Assembly: GCF_000255115.2 (NCBI RefSeq)
Contig: NC_018068.1
Span: 310,001 to 374,000 of the forward strand
Reading direction: 5' to 3'
DNA from: Desulfosporosinus acidiphilus SJ4
GTDB taxonomy: Bacteria; Bacillota; Desulfitobacteriia; Desulfitobacteriales; Desulfitobacteriaceae
Length of the DNA: 64,000 nucleotides
Shown: positions 43,390-51,715 of the stretch, piece by piece
Position numbering within the stretch: the stretch's first letter is position 1
Layout of the letters: each line of letters starts with the position of its first letter
The notes under the pieces: generated by a model
Seen by the model: the letters and a program-made list of their open reading frames with translations, nothing else
Database searches by the model: none
Told to the model about the DNA's origin: nothing
Position numbers and translations under genes: made by a program

Positions 43390-45648
43390 TTGACAGAAAG
43401 GATCAAGCGTAAGGGAAGCCTGGGCAGTATTGCTGAAGATCTCTTTGTCGAGTTGTTCTGTGATACCTTTGGTCCGGATCAAGCAGAGTATCTATTTCTT
43501 CAGTATCCGGTCACCGATATTTATGGACATAGACGCTCCATTGATTTTGCCCTGGAAAGCGCAGACTTAAAAATAGCCATAGAGATTGATGGTGAAACCT
43601 ATCATAATCCCCATAAGGTTTCTTCTAATAAATATTATGATGACCTTACCAAGCAAAACAGCCTGATCTATCAAAACTGGAAGATTTACCGCTGGGTATA
43701 CAACCAACTGAAGCATCAACCCGAGAAGGTCAAGGACGAGCTGCGGATTTTTGTCGGGGAAATCCCCTCCTTTAGGATGCTGGAAGATTATCTGCCTAAG
43801 CAAAAGGGCAAGGTCATTGAACTGCGCGAGCATCAACAAGCTGCTTTAGACAGCCTGCAGACCATGCGTGATCAAGGGGAGAGCATCGCTCTGCTCTATC
43901 ATGCTACCGGAACCGGGAAAACTGTAACCGCAGTTAGTGATGCCAAACGACTGGGGAAAAGAACCCTGTTTTTGGCTCATACCAAAGAACTAATAACCCA
44001 GGCTAAAGGCACGTTTGAAGAACTTTGGGATCAGGCGGAGACCGGTCTCTATGTTGCAGAAGAAAAGGCTAAAGATGCATATGTTGTTTGCAGCAGCATT
44101 CAGAGTGTTGCCAGAAATCTAGAACGGTTTAAACCGGATGACTTCGGCTATATCATCGTCGATGAATGTCATCACGGAACGGCAGATACTTATAGGAAGG
44201 TTTTGAGTTACTTCAAACCTGAATTCACTCTGGGGCTAACCGCTACCCCGGATCGAGCGGATGGAGAGAGTATCCTTGAAGATTTTAAGAATGTGGCCCA
44301 TAAACTAGATTTGCAGCAAGCCGTGGAATTAGGGGAACTTGTTCCTATCCGGTGTATCCGGGTTAAGACTAATGTGGATCTTTCTACGGTGAGAATCAAT
44401 GGGATTAAATATTACGCCCAGGATTTAGAAAGCAAGCTCTTCGTGCCGGGGAGAAATAAGCTTATAGCTGAAACCTATCTGAATTATGTTAGGGATAAGA
44501 AAACCGTAGTATTTTGTGCTTCCGTACATCATGCTCAGGAGATTTCTGCATTGTTTAAGCAACAGGGAATTAGTTGTGAGGCTGTTTCCGGGTCTATGAA
44601 GTCAGCGGAAAGGTCACGGATTTTAGACCTGTACGAAAATGGGGATATCCAAGTCTTATGTGCCTGTGACCTTTTAAACGAGGGATGGGATAGTCCGAAA
44701 ACAGAAGTTTTGTTCATGGCCAGGCCGACGCTCTCCAAGACACTTTATGTTCAGCAACTGGGCAGAGGGATGCGCAAGTGCTCGGGTAAGGACTACCTGA
44801 TGGTCTTTGATTTTATTGATAATGCCAGCTTGTTTAACATGCCCTACTCTCTGCACAGGATGTTTAACCTGAGGGAATATAGGGCGGGAGAGTACGTTGT
44901 TGCTTCCCAGAAACAGTTTGAGCTGGACAGAGATTTAATCGCCAGAGGAGAAAAACCGGCCGTTTTTCTGGATTTCCCGGTGAATGCCGCGGATTATGAA
45001 CTGATTGATCTCTTTAACTGGCAGGATGAAGTGAAAGGGATGATATCTCAGCTGGAGTTCGTGAGGATGGTCGATGTGCAAACAGAAACCATTGAACGGT
45101 ACCTGCGTGAAGGAAAGATAACCCCCGATTTAGAGGTACCCTTCGGGGATAAAAGGAGCTTTAAGTATTTTAATGAAGCAACCGTGGAGAGCTATGCTAA
45201 ACAGTACGGCTGGGAGCTGATCAATCCTGCCAATATGAAAGATAAGTTTATGGACATGGTCAGGACGATGGATATGAGTTTTTCCTATAAACCGGTATTG
45301 CTCAAAGCCATGCTTGAGCATGTGGACGAAAACGGAAGAGTTAGGGTCGAGGACATCGTTAATTACTTCACGGATTTTTATAAGGCTAGAAAAGAGGGCG
45401 GGCTGGTGGTAGAGAAGAAATCCAGTTTGTATTGCAAAGAAGGATATATGAGAAAGGATGTTGAGAGAAACATCTTTAGCAATCCGTTTAAGCGGTTTGA
45501 GGATATGCGATTTATGAGCCGGTGTCGGAATATTGAGTATGTGGAGTTTAATCGGCATGTTTGGAGGAAGTTGTCGTGGGAGGAGAAGGAGTGGATTGTT
45601 AGGCGGTGTGACGAGAGGTTGGAGGTGTATTATAGGAAGTGGGTTTAG
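43390..45648 (+). CDS. Restriction-endonuclease-fold nuclease fused to SF2 helicase
   Basis: 752 residues from TTG at 43,390. Residues ~1-125 form a DUF559/Vsr-like nuclease domain ('RSIDFALESADLKIAIEIDG': D...ExD pattern, then TYHN). Residues ~145-500 are the SF2 helicase core: Q-motif region, Walker A 'HATGTGKTV' (~172), 'VDECHHG' (~258), 'GLTATPDRADG', and 'QQLGRGMRK' (~455). The last ~230 residues are an unassigned domain seen with HNH-like or EcoRII-like helicases ('YFTDFYKARKEGG'). It probably cuts and unwinds DNA. No methyltransferase is nearby, so it is not a normal restriction system; phage defence is inference. Confidence 0.8.
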   Translation: MTERIKRKGSLGSIAEDLFVELFCDTFGPDQAEYLFLQYPVTDIYGHRRSIDFALESADLKIAIEIDGETYHNPHKVSSNKYYDDLTKQNSLIYQNWKIYRWVYNQLKHQPEKVKDELRIFVGEIPSFRMLEDYLPKQKGKVIELREHQQAALDSLQTMRDQGESIALLYHATGTGKTVTAVSDAKRLGKRTLFLAHTKELITQAKGTFEELWDQAETGLYVAEEKAKDAYVVCSSIQSVARNLERFKPDDFGYIIVDECHHGTADTYRKVLSYFKPEFTLGLTATPDRADGESILEDFKNVAHKLDLQQAVELGELVPIRCIRVKTNVDLSTVRINGIKYYAQDLESKLFVPGRNKLIAETYLNYVRDKKTVVFCASVHHAQEISALFKQQGISCEAVSGSMKSAERSRILDLYENGDIQVLCACDLLNEGWDSPKTEVLFMARPTLSKTLYVQQLGRGMRKCSGKDYLMVFDFIDNASLFNMPYSLHRMFNLREYRAGEYVVASQKQFELDRDLIARGEKPAVFLDFPVNAADYELIDLFNWQDEVKGMISQLEFVRMVDVQTETIERYLREGKITPDLEVPFGDKRSFKYFNEATVESYAKQYGWELINPANMKDKFMDMVRTMDMSFSYKPVLLKAMLEHVDENGRVRVEDIVNYFTDFYKARKEGGLVVEKKSSLYCKEGYMRKDVERNIFSNPFKRFEDMRFMSRCRNIEYVEFNRHVWRKLSWEEKEWIVRRCDERLEVYYRKWV

Positions 45649-45757
45649 TGCTTAGATAAGAGTTCTTTTAGCCATGCTTTTGAAGAAGTTTAGGGAAACG
45701 AAGAAGACTATGGGCTTTGAATACGCTTAGAGAGGGAAAGTGGGGGGAGATGATCAA

Positions 45758-46510
45758 ATGATAAAGGCTTTCTTGGAGCTATGGTATTTTTGGCTTTTAG
45801 TTCTAGTTGTTTTTGTTTATCGCTTATATAAGGCCAAAATCAAAGGGATCATTGGTGAGAAAACAATATCGGCGTTTCTAACAAGGTTAGATCCAACAAA
45901 ATATAAGGTTATAAATGATCTAATGTTGAGAGTTGATGGGAAGACGTCCCAGATAGATCATGTAGTCGTGTCAAATTACGGGATTTTTGTAATCGAGACA
46001 AAGAATTATAAGGGCTGGATTTTGGGAGATGAGCACGGGGAGTCTTGGACACAGGTAATTTACAAGCGGAAGGAAAAGTTCTTTAATCCGATAAGACAAA
46101 ACTATGGTCATATTCAGGCTCTAAAACAGAATTTACAAGAATATAAAGAGTTGAATTACGTGCCGATCATTGTCTTTTCGATTAATGCAGATTTAAAGGT
46201 TAAGACAAATACTAAGGTTATATATTCGGTAAAATTGCTTAATACGATTAGAGAGTTTACAGCCGAAACCATTACTGAGCAGCAAAAGGAAGAGATATAT
46301 TCAAGACTATTAGCACTAAATGTAAGAGATAAGGAAGCCAGAACTCAGCATGTCGAGGAAATACATAAGAAAAAAGCTGAAGAGGCGAACCTAGTAAGTG
46401 CAAATAGTTGTCCTAAGTGTGGTGGGGAGTTAATCATGAGAAAGGGCAAATATGGAGATTTCATAGGGTGTAAAAATTATCCGAAGTGTAGGTTTACTAT
46501 TACTAGTTAG
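45758..46510 (+). CDS. Membrane NERD-domain nuclease-like protein with C4 zinc ribbon
   Basis: 250 residues. One N-terminal membrane helix ('WLLVLVVFVYRLY'), a NERD domain ('GKTSQIDHVVVSNYGIFVIE' then TKNYKG: the D...ExK nuclease triad), a charged linker, and a topoisomerase-type zinc finger at the end ('CPKCGGELIMRKGKYGDFIG' then CKNYPKC). It likely processes DNA at the membrane. The start ATG at 45,758 follows GGGGGGAG. It comes 110 bases after the nuclease-helicase on the same strand. Confidence 0.85.
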   Translation: MIKAFLELWYFWLLVLVVFVYRLYKAKIKGIIGEKTISAFLTRLDPTKYKVINDLMLRVDGKTSQIDHVVVSNYGIFVIETKNYKGWILGDEHGESWTQVIYKRKEKFFNPIRQNYGHIQALKQNLQEYKELNYVPIIVFSINADLKVKTNTKVIYSVKLLNTIREFTAETITEQQKEEIYSRLLALNVRDKEARTQHVEEIHKKKAEEANLVSANSCPKCGGELIMRKGKYGDFIGCKNYPKCRFTITS

Positions 46511-46757
46511 GCAATTAATCTTGATTTTGGAAAGTGGAGTCATCAAGTAAAAGTGTTGATAATGTCTATAATGCGAATGTGAAGATTACAGTAAATCGAC
46601 GAAAACAAGAGTAAAATGAACTTATACATTTAAGTAAAAACACGCTTTCAGCCTGCAAACAAGTAGAAATCCAAAAACACCTAAATGTCACTCACGGTCA
46701 AATATGGTCCAAATTGAAGAATTTACTTTTTAATAAGTATGCGTAATGTCTTTTATA

Positions 46758-47292
46758 GGACGCAGAAGGATATTTATTCCAATAAGGCGAAAATGTTAGA
46801 CGATAAAAGACATTTATGAGGATTAGTTAACGAAGTTTGCAAAGCTGAGGTGGAGCTAGAAAATGGACCATAAAGAAGGTAAAGCTAATTTAGAAAAACT
46901 ACAATTTATTTTTCATAGGATAATTTCTGGCATAATTTATTGGATACTATCAAGTTTCTTCATTGCATATCAACAATTTGTAGTAAAAAATTTTAAGAAT
47001 CTTCTTACTGTACTATTAGTTTATTTAGTGCCATTTATGTTTTTCTTGTGGTTTATTAAAATTAGTATGAAAAGAAATCAGTGGAAGCCTTTTGTAAAAC
47101 ATTCAGATGTAATTGGATTAATTAGTATTCTGATTGGATTTGCAATTCCTTTTTTATTATTTCTTAATGTAAAGGTAGTACAGTTATTTCCCTAGGTTAG
47201 CAATAGTCCCTCATTTAATTTAGATATAGAGGCCGTTCATTACATAACGCTCTTTATCGGACGCAGAAGGATATTTATTCCAATAAGGCGAA
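46758..47292 (+). repeat. Two identical 34-base intergenic repeats flanking a small ORF
   Basis: GGACGCAGAAGGATATTT and ATTCCAATAAGGCGAA, together 34 bases, are identical at 46,758-46,791 and 47,259-47,292. A third, shorter copy (TTTATCGGACGCA) is at 48,059-48,071. Each precedes a small ORF. The 46,511-46,862 gap has nothing else recognisable. Confidence 0.8.
46863..47195 (+). CDS. Small membrane protein, unknown
   Basis: 110 residues, three hydrophobic helices ('IISGIIYWILSSFFIAY', 'NLLTVLLVYLVPFMFFLWF', 'VIGLISILIGFAIPFLLFL') with a charged start. GAGGTGGAG is upstream. AT-rich. First of a run of small orphan genes separated by repeat-bearing spacers. Confidence 0.55.
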   Translation: MDHKEGKANLEKLQFIFHRIISGIIYWILSSFFIAYQQFVVKNFKNLLTVLLVYLVPFMFFLWFIKISMKRNQWKPFVKHSDVIGLISILIGFAIPFLLFLNVKVVQLFP

Positions 47293-47416
47293 GACATATA
47301 GAGTTAAATATTACGAACCTAATTCGGTAATATCTCTTGATTTCGAGATTACACGAACCTAGTCAATAAGGTGTTATGCGCCATTTGGGCCAAATAAAAA
47401 ACCGGGGGAGAGTAGA

Positions 47417-47953
47417 GTGAATAAACGCGAGATCGCTAGGCTGGCTTGCAAGATTCTTGGTATCTATGTGATCATTCAAGGAATTGACATTATTGCAGAT
47501 GTGCTAACTACTTCAATCATAACCCCAAACCGAATTGGGCTTGAAAATTTGATCGCTATTATTGTCCCTTACATATTTCCTATTATCTTTGGAGTTTTGC
47601 TTTGGGTTCTTTCAGGCAGGCTATCTTCGACTATGGTTGAAGTAGGGGGTTTTACTAACGATGGTTCTAGTATAAAGGCCAATGATATACAGAGAATAGT
47701 ATTTTCGGCTATAGGGCTACTTTTGATAGGAAATTCTTTACCTAAAATTGTAACGAATCTGACGAGCATGCTTACGACGCCACCTGGGGTTCCAAACATG
47801 ATAGCAAGATTACTACCTGGTATAGTAGGGTCATTAATTCAAATTATCTTTGGGATTGGAGTTTTTTTAGGATCAAAGGGGTTGGTGAACCTATTGAATA
47901 TGTTTAAATACGCAGGATTAGAGAGAGATGAAGAGTCCTATAAAAAAGATTGA
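47417..47953 (+). CDS. Four-helix membrane protein, unknown
   Basis: 178 residues from GTG at 47,417, preceded by GGGGGAG. Hydrophobic segments at ~10-30, 44-66, 94-112 and 128-155, with a soluble loop 'STMVEVGGFTNDGSSIKAND' between the second and third. No family recognised. Terminator-like hairpin after it (48,017-48,045). Confidence 0.6.
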   Translation: MNKREIARLACKILGIYVIIQGIDIIADVLTTSIITPNRIGLENLIAIIVPYIFPIIFGVLLWVLSGRLSSTMVEVGGFTNDGSSIKANDIQRIVFSAIGLLLIGNSLPKIVTNLTSMLTTPPGVPNMIARLLPGIVGSLIQIIFGIGVFLGSKGLVNLLNMFKYAGLERDEESYKKD

Positions 47954-48016
47954 TAATGTCAACTTTGCCAACGGCGCATAAAGGGCTCGTTTGTATGTGC
48001 TTATGTATAGAATTCG

Positions 48017-48050
48017 AGAGCTGCCACAAGGTATATGGCAGCTCTTTACG
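48017..48050 (+). terminator. Intrinsic terminator
   Basis: AGAGCTGCCA/TGGCAGCTCT with a 9-base loop, followed by TTACG. Weak T-run. Confidence 0.5.
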
Positions 48051-48145
48051 TAATCTGTTTTATCGGACGCAACTTAAAAAAAGAGGTAATTCTTTATTGT
48101 TGGATAATAACTTTGTCATTGTACTGAAAGGAGATGCCTTCATTG

Positions 48146-48409
48146 ATGAGAAAAAAACAAGCATACATTATTTTTCTAATAGTGTTAATTGTCGGATTTG
48201 TATTGACATTAAATAGTATTTGGTTAGGCCAAGAGCATGCTAATAGTATCGTACAACAACAGGGTGGTAGCATCGATACCAATACATACGTGGTCTATCT
48301 CCAAGAATCGATAAGAATCTTTAATGGATTAGGAATTATATTAATACTAATTGGAGGCTTAGGAGAGGTACTTCTTTTTACCCGTGGAGATAAATTCGAT
48401 AAACAATAG
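48146..48409 (+). CDS. Two-helix small membrane protein
   Basis: 87 residues. Helix 1 'AYIIFLIVLIVGFVLTLNSI', a ~35-residue outside loop, helix 2 'GLGIILILIGGLGEVLLF'. AAGGAG at 48,128-48,133 is 12 bases before this ATG and nine before an in-frame TTG at 48,143, so either may be the start. Unknown function. Confidence 0.5.
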   Translation: MRKKQAYIIFLIVLIVGFVLTLNSIWLGQEHANSIVQQQGGSIDTNTYVVYLQESIRIFNGLGIILILIGGLGEVLLFTRGDKFDKQ

Positions 48410-48465
48410 AAATCAGCAATACGCGGGTGCTATTGTCATAACCAACGTTTATACGCCATTGACCG

Positions 48466-48678
48466 ATGCAAGTGTTTTTTTGGAGACTTTATAAGTTCTT
48501 CACATTCAAGAAAGTTGGGAAGGTTTACATGTACTTTTTGACCGTTATAGTAGTGTTAATTGTTCTATTTATCTACTTCTTACTCTATCGACCTTGGCAG
48601 TTGAGGTGGGGAGCGACAGATGATGAAGTAAACCGTTATGTTCAAAGGTGGCCTAAAGTAAAAATAATAGACGGCTAA
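48466..48678 (+). pseudogene. Truncated N-terminus of a membrane protein with RPW-LRWGAT motif
   Basis: One membrane helix ('MYFLTVIVVLIVLFIYFLLY') then 'RPWQLRWGATDDEVNRYV' and an early stop. In longer proteins that I recall, this motif is followed by a ~130-residue START/SRPBCC-like domain, missing here. So I call it a broken gene, though a short functional product cannot be excluded. GGGAAGG precedes an internal ATG at 48,529. Confidence 0.4.
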
Positions 48679-48766
48679 AATGTTCAATAATCAATAGACC
48701 AGTGCGCTGCCGGTACTGGCGGGGATTGGATACATTTTTCGCACAATTGACAAATACTTTTATGGG

Positions 48767-49252
48767 ATGTGTGATTATTTGAGTAGATTTACATTTATAG
48801 CCTCTGACTGTGAATTACCAGAAATTGATTTGTCCGGTATTATAAGACGAACCGTTAAGGATTTAAAGGAGATGAATCCTAAACCTAAATCTTTTTGGGA
48901 TCTTGATAAACTTCCGGATGATTGTAAAACATTATTTATTCCGGATGGTGCGGATACTACTGGATTGCAAATATCAATATGTACCAAACCTCCTAATGGG
49001 ATAGAAGAATATATCAAAAAGAAATATATTTATTGGCTTGGTGGTAAGTTTAACTTAAGGTGCAAAAGGCAATTCCAAGAATATCTTCAAGATAATTTCC
49101 TTAAAGGTGTTTATATTGAGCTCTGGTCTCTTTGGTTGGGGATTAACAAAATGGATGAAATATTAAAAAAGAATTGTGATTTTTCGGAAATTCAAAGTTT
49201 TGATTTTGAAATACTTTGGAATACAGCTTGTTGTATAACCATCATTACATAG
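48767..49252 (+). CDS. Hypothetical 161-residue soluble protein
   Basis: No family recognised. The sequence is acidic at the start ('DCELPEIDLSGIIRRTVKDL') with a middle 'FIPDGADTTGLQISICTKPP' and a Cys-rich, hydrophobic end. No strong ribosome site. It lies in the run of small AT-rich island genes and is followed by a strong hairpin at 49,260. May be an immunity-type protein by context only. Confidence 0.5.
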   Translation: MCDYLSRFTFIASDCELPEIDLSGIIRRTVKDLKEMNPKPKSFWDLDKLPDDCKTLFIPDGADTTGLQISICTKPPNGIEEYIKKKYIYWLGGKFNLRCKRQFQEYLQDNFLKGVYIELWSLWLGINKMDEILKKNCDFSEIQSFDFEILWNTACCITIIT

Positions 49253-49259
49253 ATTAACT

Positions 49260-49289
49260 GTCCCCTCGTACCTATTTGGGCGAGGGGAC
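49260..49289. terminator. Hairpin after 49,252
   Basis: GTCCCCTCG...CGAGGGGAC, 9-bp stem with a 12-base loop, then TTAACG. Confidence 0.55.
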
Positions 49290-49392
49290 TTAACGTAACC
49301 TTCATTATAGGACTCAAAACTATGAATTTAACAATGAACGAAAGTAGAAAAGTGCGAAATAGGAAATTTTTATTAACGGAGGATACATAACT

Positions 49393-49923
49393 ATGATATA
49401 CCTTGTCCGTCAAGGTCAAACCGATTGGAACTTATTCAAGAAGTTCAATGGCTGCACAGATACCGAGTTGAACCAAACAGGAATAGAACAGGCAAAACTG
49501 CAAGCTAAAAATTTGAGTAGTGTTAGTTTTGATACGTGTTTTTGCAGTCCCCAAAAACGAGCACGCCAAACCTGCGAAATTATCTACAAAGGAGCGATTG
49601 TGCTTGATGAAAGGCTCGCCGAAATAAACTGTGGTGAATTTGAGGGTACAGAGGAAACTGCGGATGCGATGAAATTGTTTTGGCAAGCAATCAGCAGCGG
49701 CGACATGGGCACGGAAAGCTTCAAAGAATTTACAAAAAGGAACTGCGATTTTTGTGATATGATTATGGAAGAACACAAGGAGAAAAACATCTTAATCGTT
49801 ACTCACGCTGCAAACGCGAGAATAATAAACTATTATTTCAATGGCAAGCCCAAGGACTATGATTTCGGTAAAGCAGTTGCTGAAAACGGTGGGTTGCTTA
49901 CATTGGATAATTCAAAAATTTAA
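49393..49923 (+). CDS. Histidine-phosphatase-fold protein with RHG changed to RQG
   Basis: 176 residues of the phosphoglycerate-mutase/GpmB fold: 'MIYLVRQGQTDWNLFKKFNG', 'ELNQTGIEQAKLQA', 'CSPQKRARQTCEI', 'AEINCGEFEGTEE' and 'IVTHAANARIINYYFNG'. In active enzymes the first motif is RHG, whose His forms the phosphoenzyme; here the codon is CAA (Gln). The second His is kept. So it is probably not a phosphatase and may bind phosphorylated ligands. GGAGG is 11 bases before the ATG. Confidence 0.85.
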   Translation: MIYLVRQGQTDWNLFKKFNGCTDTELNQTGIEQAKLQAKNLSSVSFDTCFCSPQKRARQTCEIIYKGAIVLDERLAEINCGEFEGTEETADAMKLFWQAISSGDMGTESFKEFTKRNCDFCDMIMEEHKEKNILIVTHAANARIINYYFNGKPKDYDFGKAVAENGGLLTLDNSKI

Positions 49924-50091
49924 ATTACGAGTTGCTCAGCACGGATAAGGCAAAAGCGGAAAAATAAACGCTCCGAAATATTTATTATCTGAAAATAAGC
50001 ATAATTTCAAGTTCAATTGACCATACCTAACTTCGGGTAAGGCTAATAATGGAAACTTTAAAAATTATAGGTCTGAAGCAGCGAGGTAGGA

Positions 50092-50451
50092 TTACTGGAA
50101 GTTTCCTTGTTTGGTTGTATTAGGTATGCCGATAAATGGAGTAATATCAAAACCTGAAATACTTAAAATCAATTCTTTTAAAGCAAGTGTCAATAACATC
50201 AATACCAACATAAACCCTACATATTTTAATGACCGAAAAGTAATTTCAACTACAGGTAATTTTTTTGAACCATAGTAAAATGCGGTCCCAATTAATAGTG
50301 CACCTGAAATGCCAAATATTCTGGTTGGAAAAAGATATTGCCAACTAGGAATCCCATAAAGAATAATGGGTATAAAATATGCGATTAAATATCCAATAAG
50401 GTAAAATTTCCATCTTTCCTTGAAAATCGATTTATATTTCTCGGCCTTCAT
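50092..50451 (-). CDS. Small membrane protein, unknown
   Basis: 119 residues, three to four helices ('FYLIGYLIAYFIPIILY', 'IFGISGALLIGTAFYY', 'YVGFMLVLMLLTLALKELIL'). GGAGGATGGAG precedes the ATG. It is the only minus-strand gene in this part of the island. No family recognised. Confidence 0.55.
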   Translation of the reverse strand: MKAEKYKSIFKERWKFYLIGYLIAYFIPIILYGIPSWQYLFPTRIFGISGALLIGTAFYYGSKKLPVVEITFRSLKYVGFMLVLMLLTLALKELILSISGFDITPFIGIPNTTKQGNFQ

Positions 50452-50685
50452 TACTCCATCCTCCGTTCTTTCCTAAATTTAATATACTTCACAACATCGT
50501 TCCAGTCATTAGGAATATGAAATGTAAAGGGGGCAGTTTTCGCTGAAGCTAATAAAACAATAACTATTGCTTAATCTCGCCCCCATTTATTCCTATTGGT
50601 AAATCAATCGGTACCGTCCCATCTCTAATAAAGCATAGGGCGGCATCATTAGGATAATGTCAAGTAGCTTATTTTGAGGTGAAAT

Positions 50686-50940
50686 ATGGATTTACAAAGT
50701 ATGGTAAAGAGTATTTATAATAAAGATGACCTTGTTAGGTTTATCCGCGAGTTAAGAGTCGATTTAATAAGCAATTCTATCACCTGGGAAAACCCAACCC
50801 TTGAGAGATATCTTGAAGCAATGCAAGCTTGGTTAAATGACATAGATGGTTGGGAGAAAAACTTAAATATTGATATTTCTAAATTTACTCCTTGGCAATT
50901 GATTGCACACATTTTACTTGCTTCAAAAATGTATGAGTAG
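50686..50940 (+). CDS. DUF7660-like small protein
   Basis: 84 residues: 'NKDDLVRFIRELRVDLI', 'TWENPTLERYLEAMQAWLND', 'WQLIAHILLASKMYE'. The W-E-N-x-T-L-x-x-[FY]-L-E-A-M-x-A-W-L core matches the DUF7660 family as I remember it; such proteins are often found among toxin-immunity and small accessory genes. TTGAGGTG precedes the ATG. Confidence 0.65.
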   Translation: MDLQSMVKSIYNKDDLVRFIRELRVDLISNSITWENPTLERYLEAMQAWLNDIDGWEKNLNIDISKFTPWQLIAHILLASKMYE

Positions 50941-51036
50941 CGACTATTAAATAACTAGTGTATTTTTTATTTGAGCAACAAAAACCATACAACATACCGG
51001 TTTAGTCTACTTGGGAATCTCTAGGAGGAATAGAAA

Positions 51037-51498
51037 ATGGGACTAACATTAGAGTTCTTGTTAGGAAACGATAAATTAATTAGAAAAGCATCAAAGAATT
51101 TAGATTTTGATCTATTTGATCAGCCAGGTTGTATCATAAAAAAAGCCGATTTTTCTCTTCATCTTGCCCCTAAGGATCTGAACTCTTTGTCAATTTCTGC
51201 CTCGAAGTTTAATAATTTAAATCCGATAACCTTAAGAGAGTATTTGGTGCTGATTGTTAACGAGAGAGATTATGGGTTATTTCAAGTAGCTAACAACTGG
51301 ATTAACTATTTTTTAAAAGTTCCAGCAGACAATTTGGAGCATCTTGCCAAGGAGTGGTTCAATCAGATGATGAAGGAGCATCCAAATGAAAAAATCGAAT
51401 TGACAGCAGAAGGAATTGAAGCGTTAAAAGACTTATATATCCTCTGCGAATTTGCAGTAAATGAGAAAAAATCAGTATTTCATTTTTGGTGTTTATAA
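51037..51498 (+). CDS. Hypothetical 153-residue protein, immunity-like by context
   Basis: Soluble, alpha-rich, no recognised family: 'MGLTLEFLLGNDKLIRKASK', 'LREYLVLIVNERDYGLFQVA', 'IELTAEGIEALKDLYILCEF'. TAGGAGGAA precedes the ATG. It follows the DUF7660-like gene. Immunity function is only a guess from gene size and neighbourhood. Confidence 0.5.
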   Translation: MGLTLEFLLGNDKLIRKASKNLDFDLFDQPGCIIKKADFSLHLAPKDLNSLSISASKFNNLNPITLREYLVLIVNERDYGLFQVANNWINYFLKVPADNLEHLAKEWFNQMMKEHPNEKIELTAEGIEALKDLYILCEFAVNEKKSVFHFWCL

Positions 51499-51715
51499 AA
51501 CCATACTATTTGCCGTTATGTCTCCGCATATGTACTTAATAAATTGAATTTCATAAATCATATACCGATAAGGTTAATAATTAGAAGTCCCGATAAACCT
51601 AGATAAAAGCGCAAAAAGTAGGATGTCACTAAACCATCGCGCCAGAGGTATAGTGCCATCCATATACTTAGCTCTTAAGGAATTAACTAATACAGTCCCT
51701 TGTTAGAGGTGAATC

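Noticed and set aside
46758-48071. CRISPR array
   Set aside because: Only two full repeats, about 500 bases apart, with genes between and no cas genes.
46511-51700. Class 1 integron cassette array
   Set aside because: No integrase gene and no clear attC consensus. Only the weaker idea of a cassette-like array is kept.
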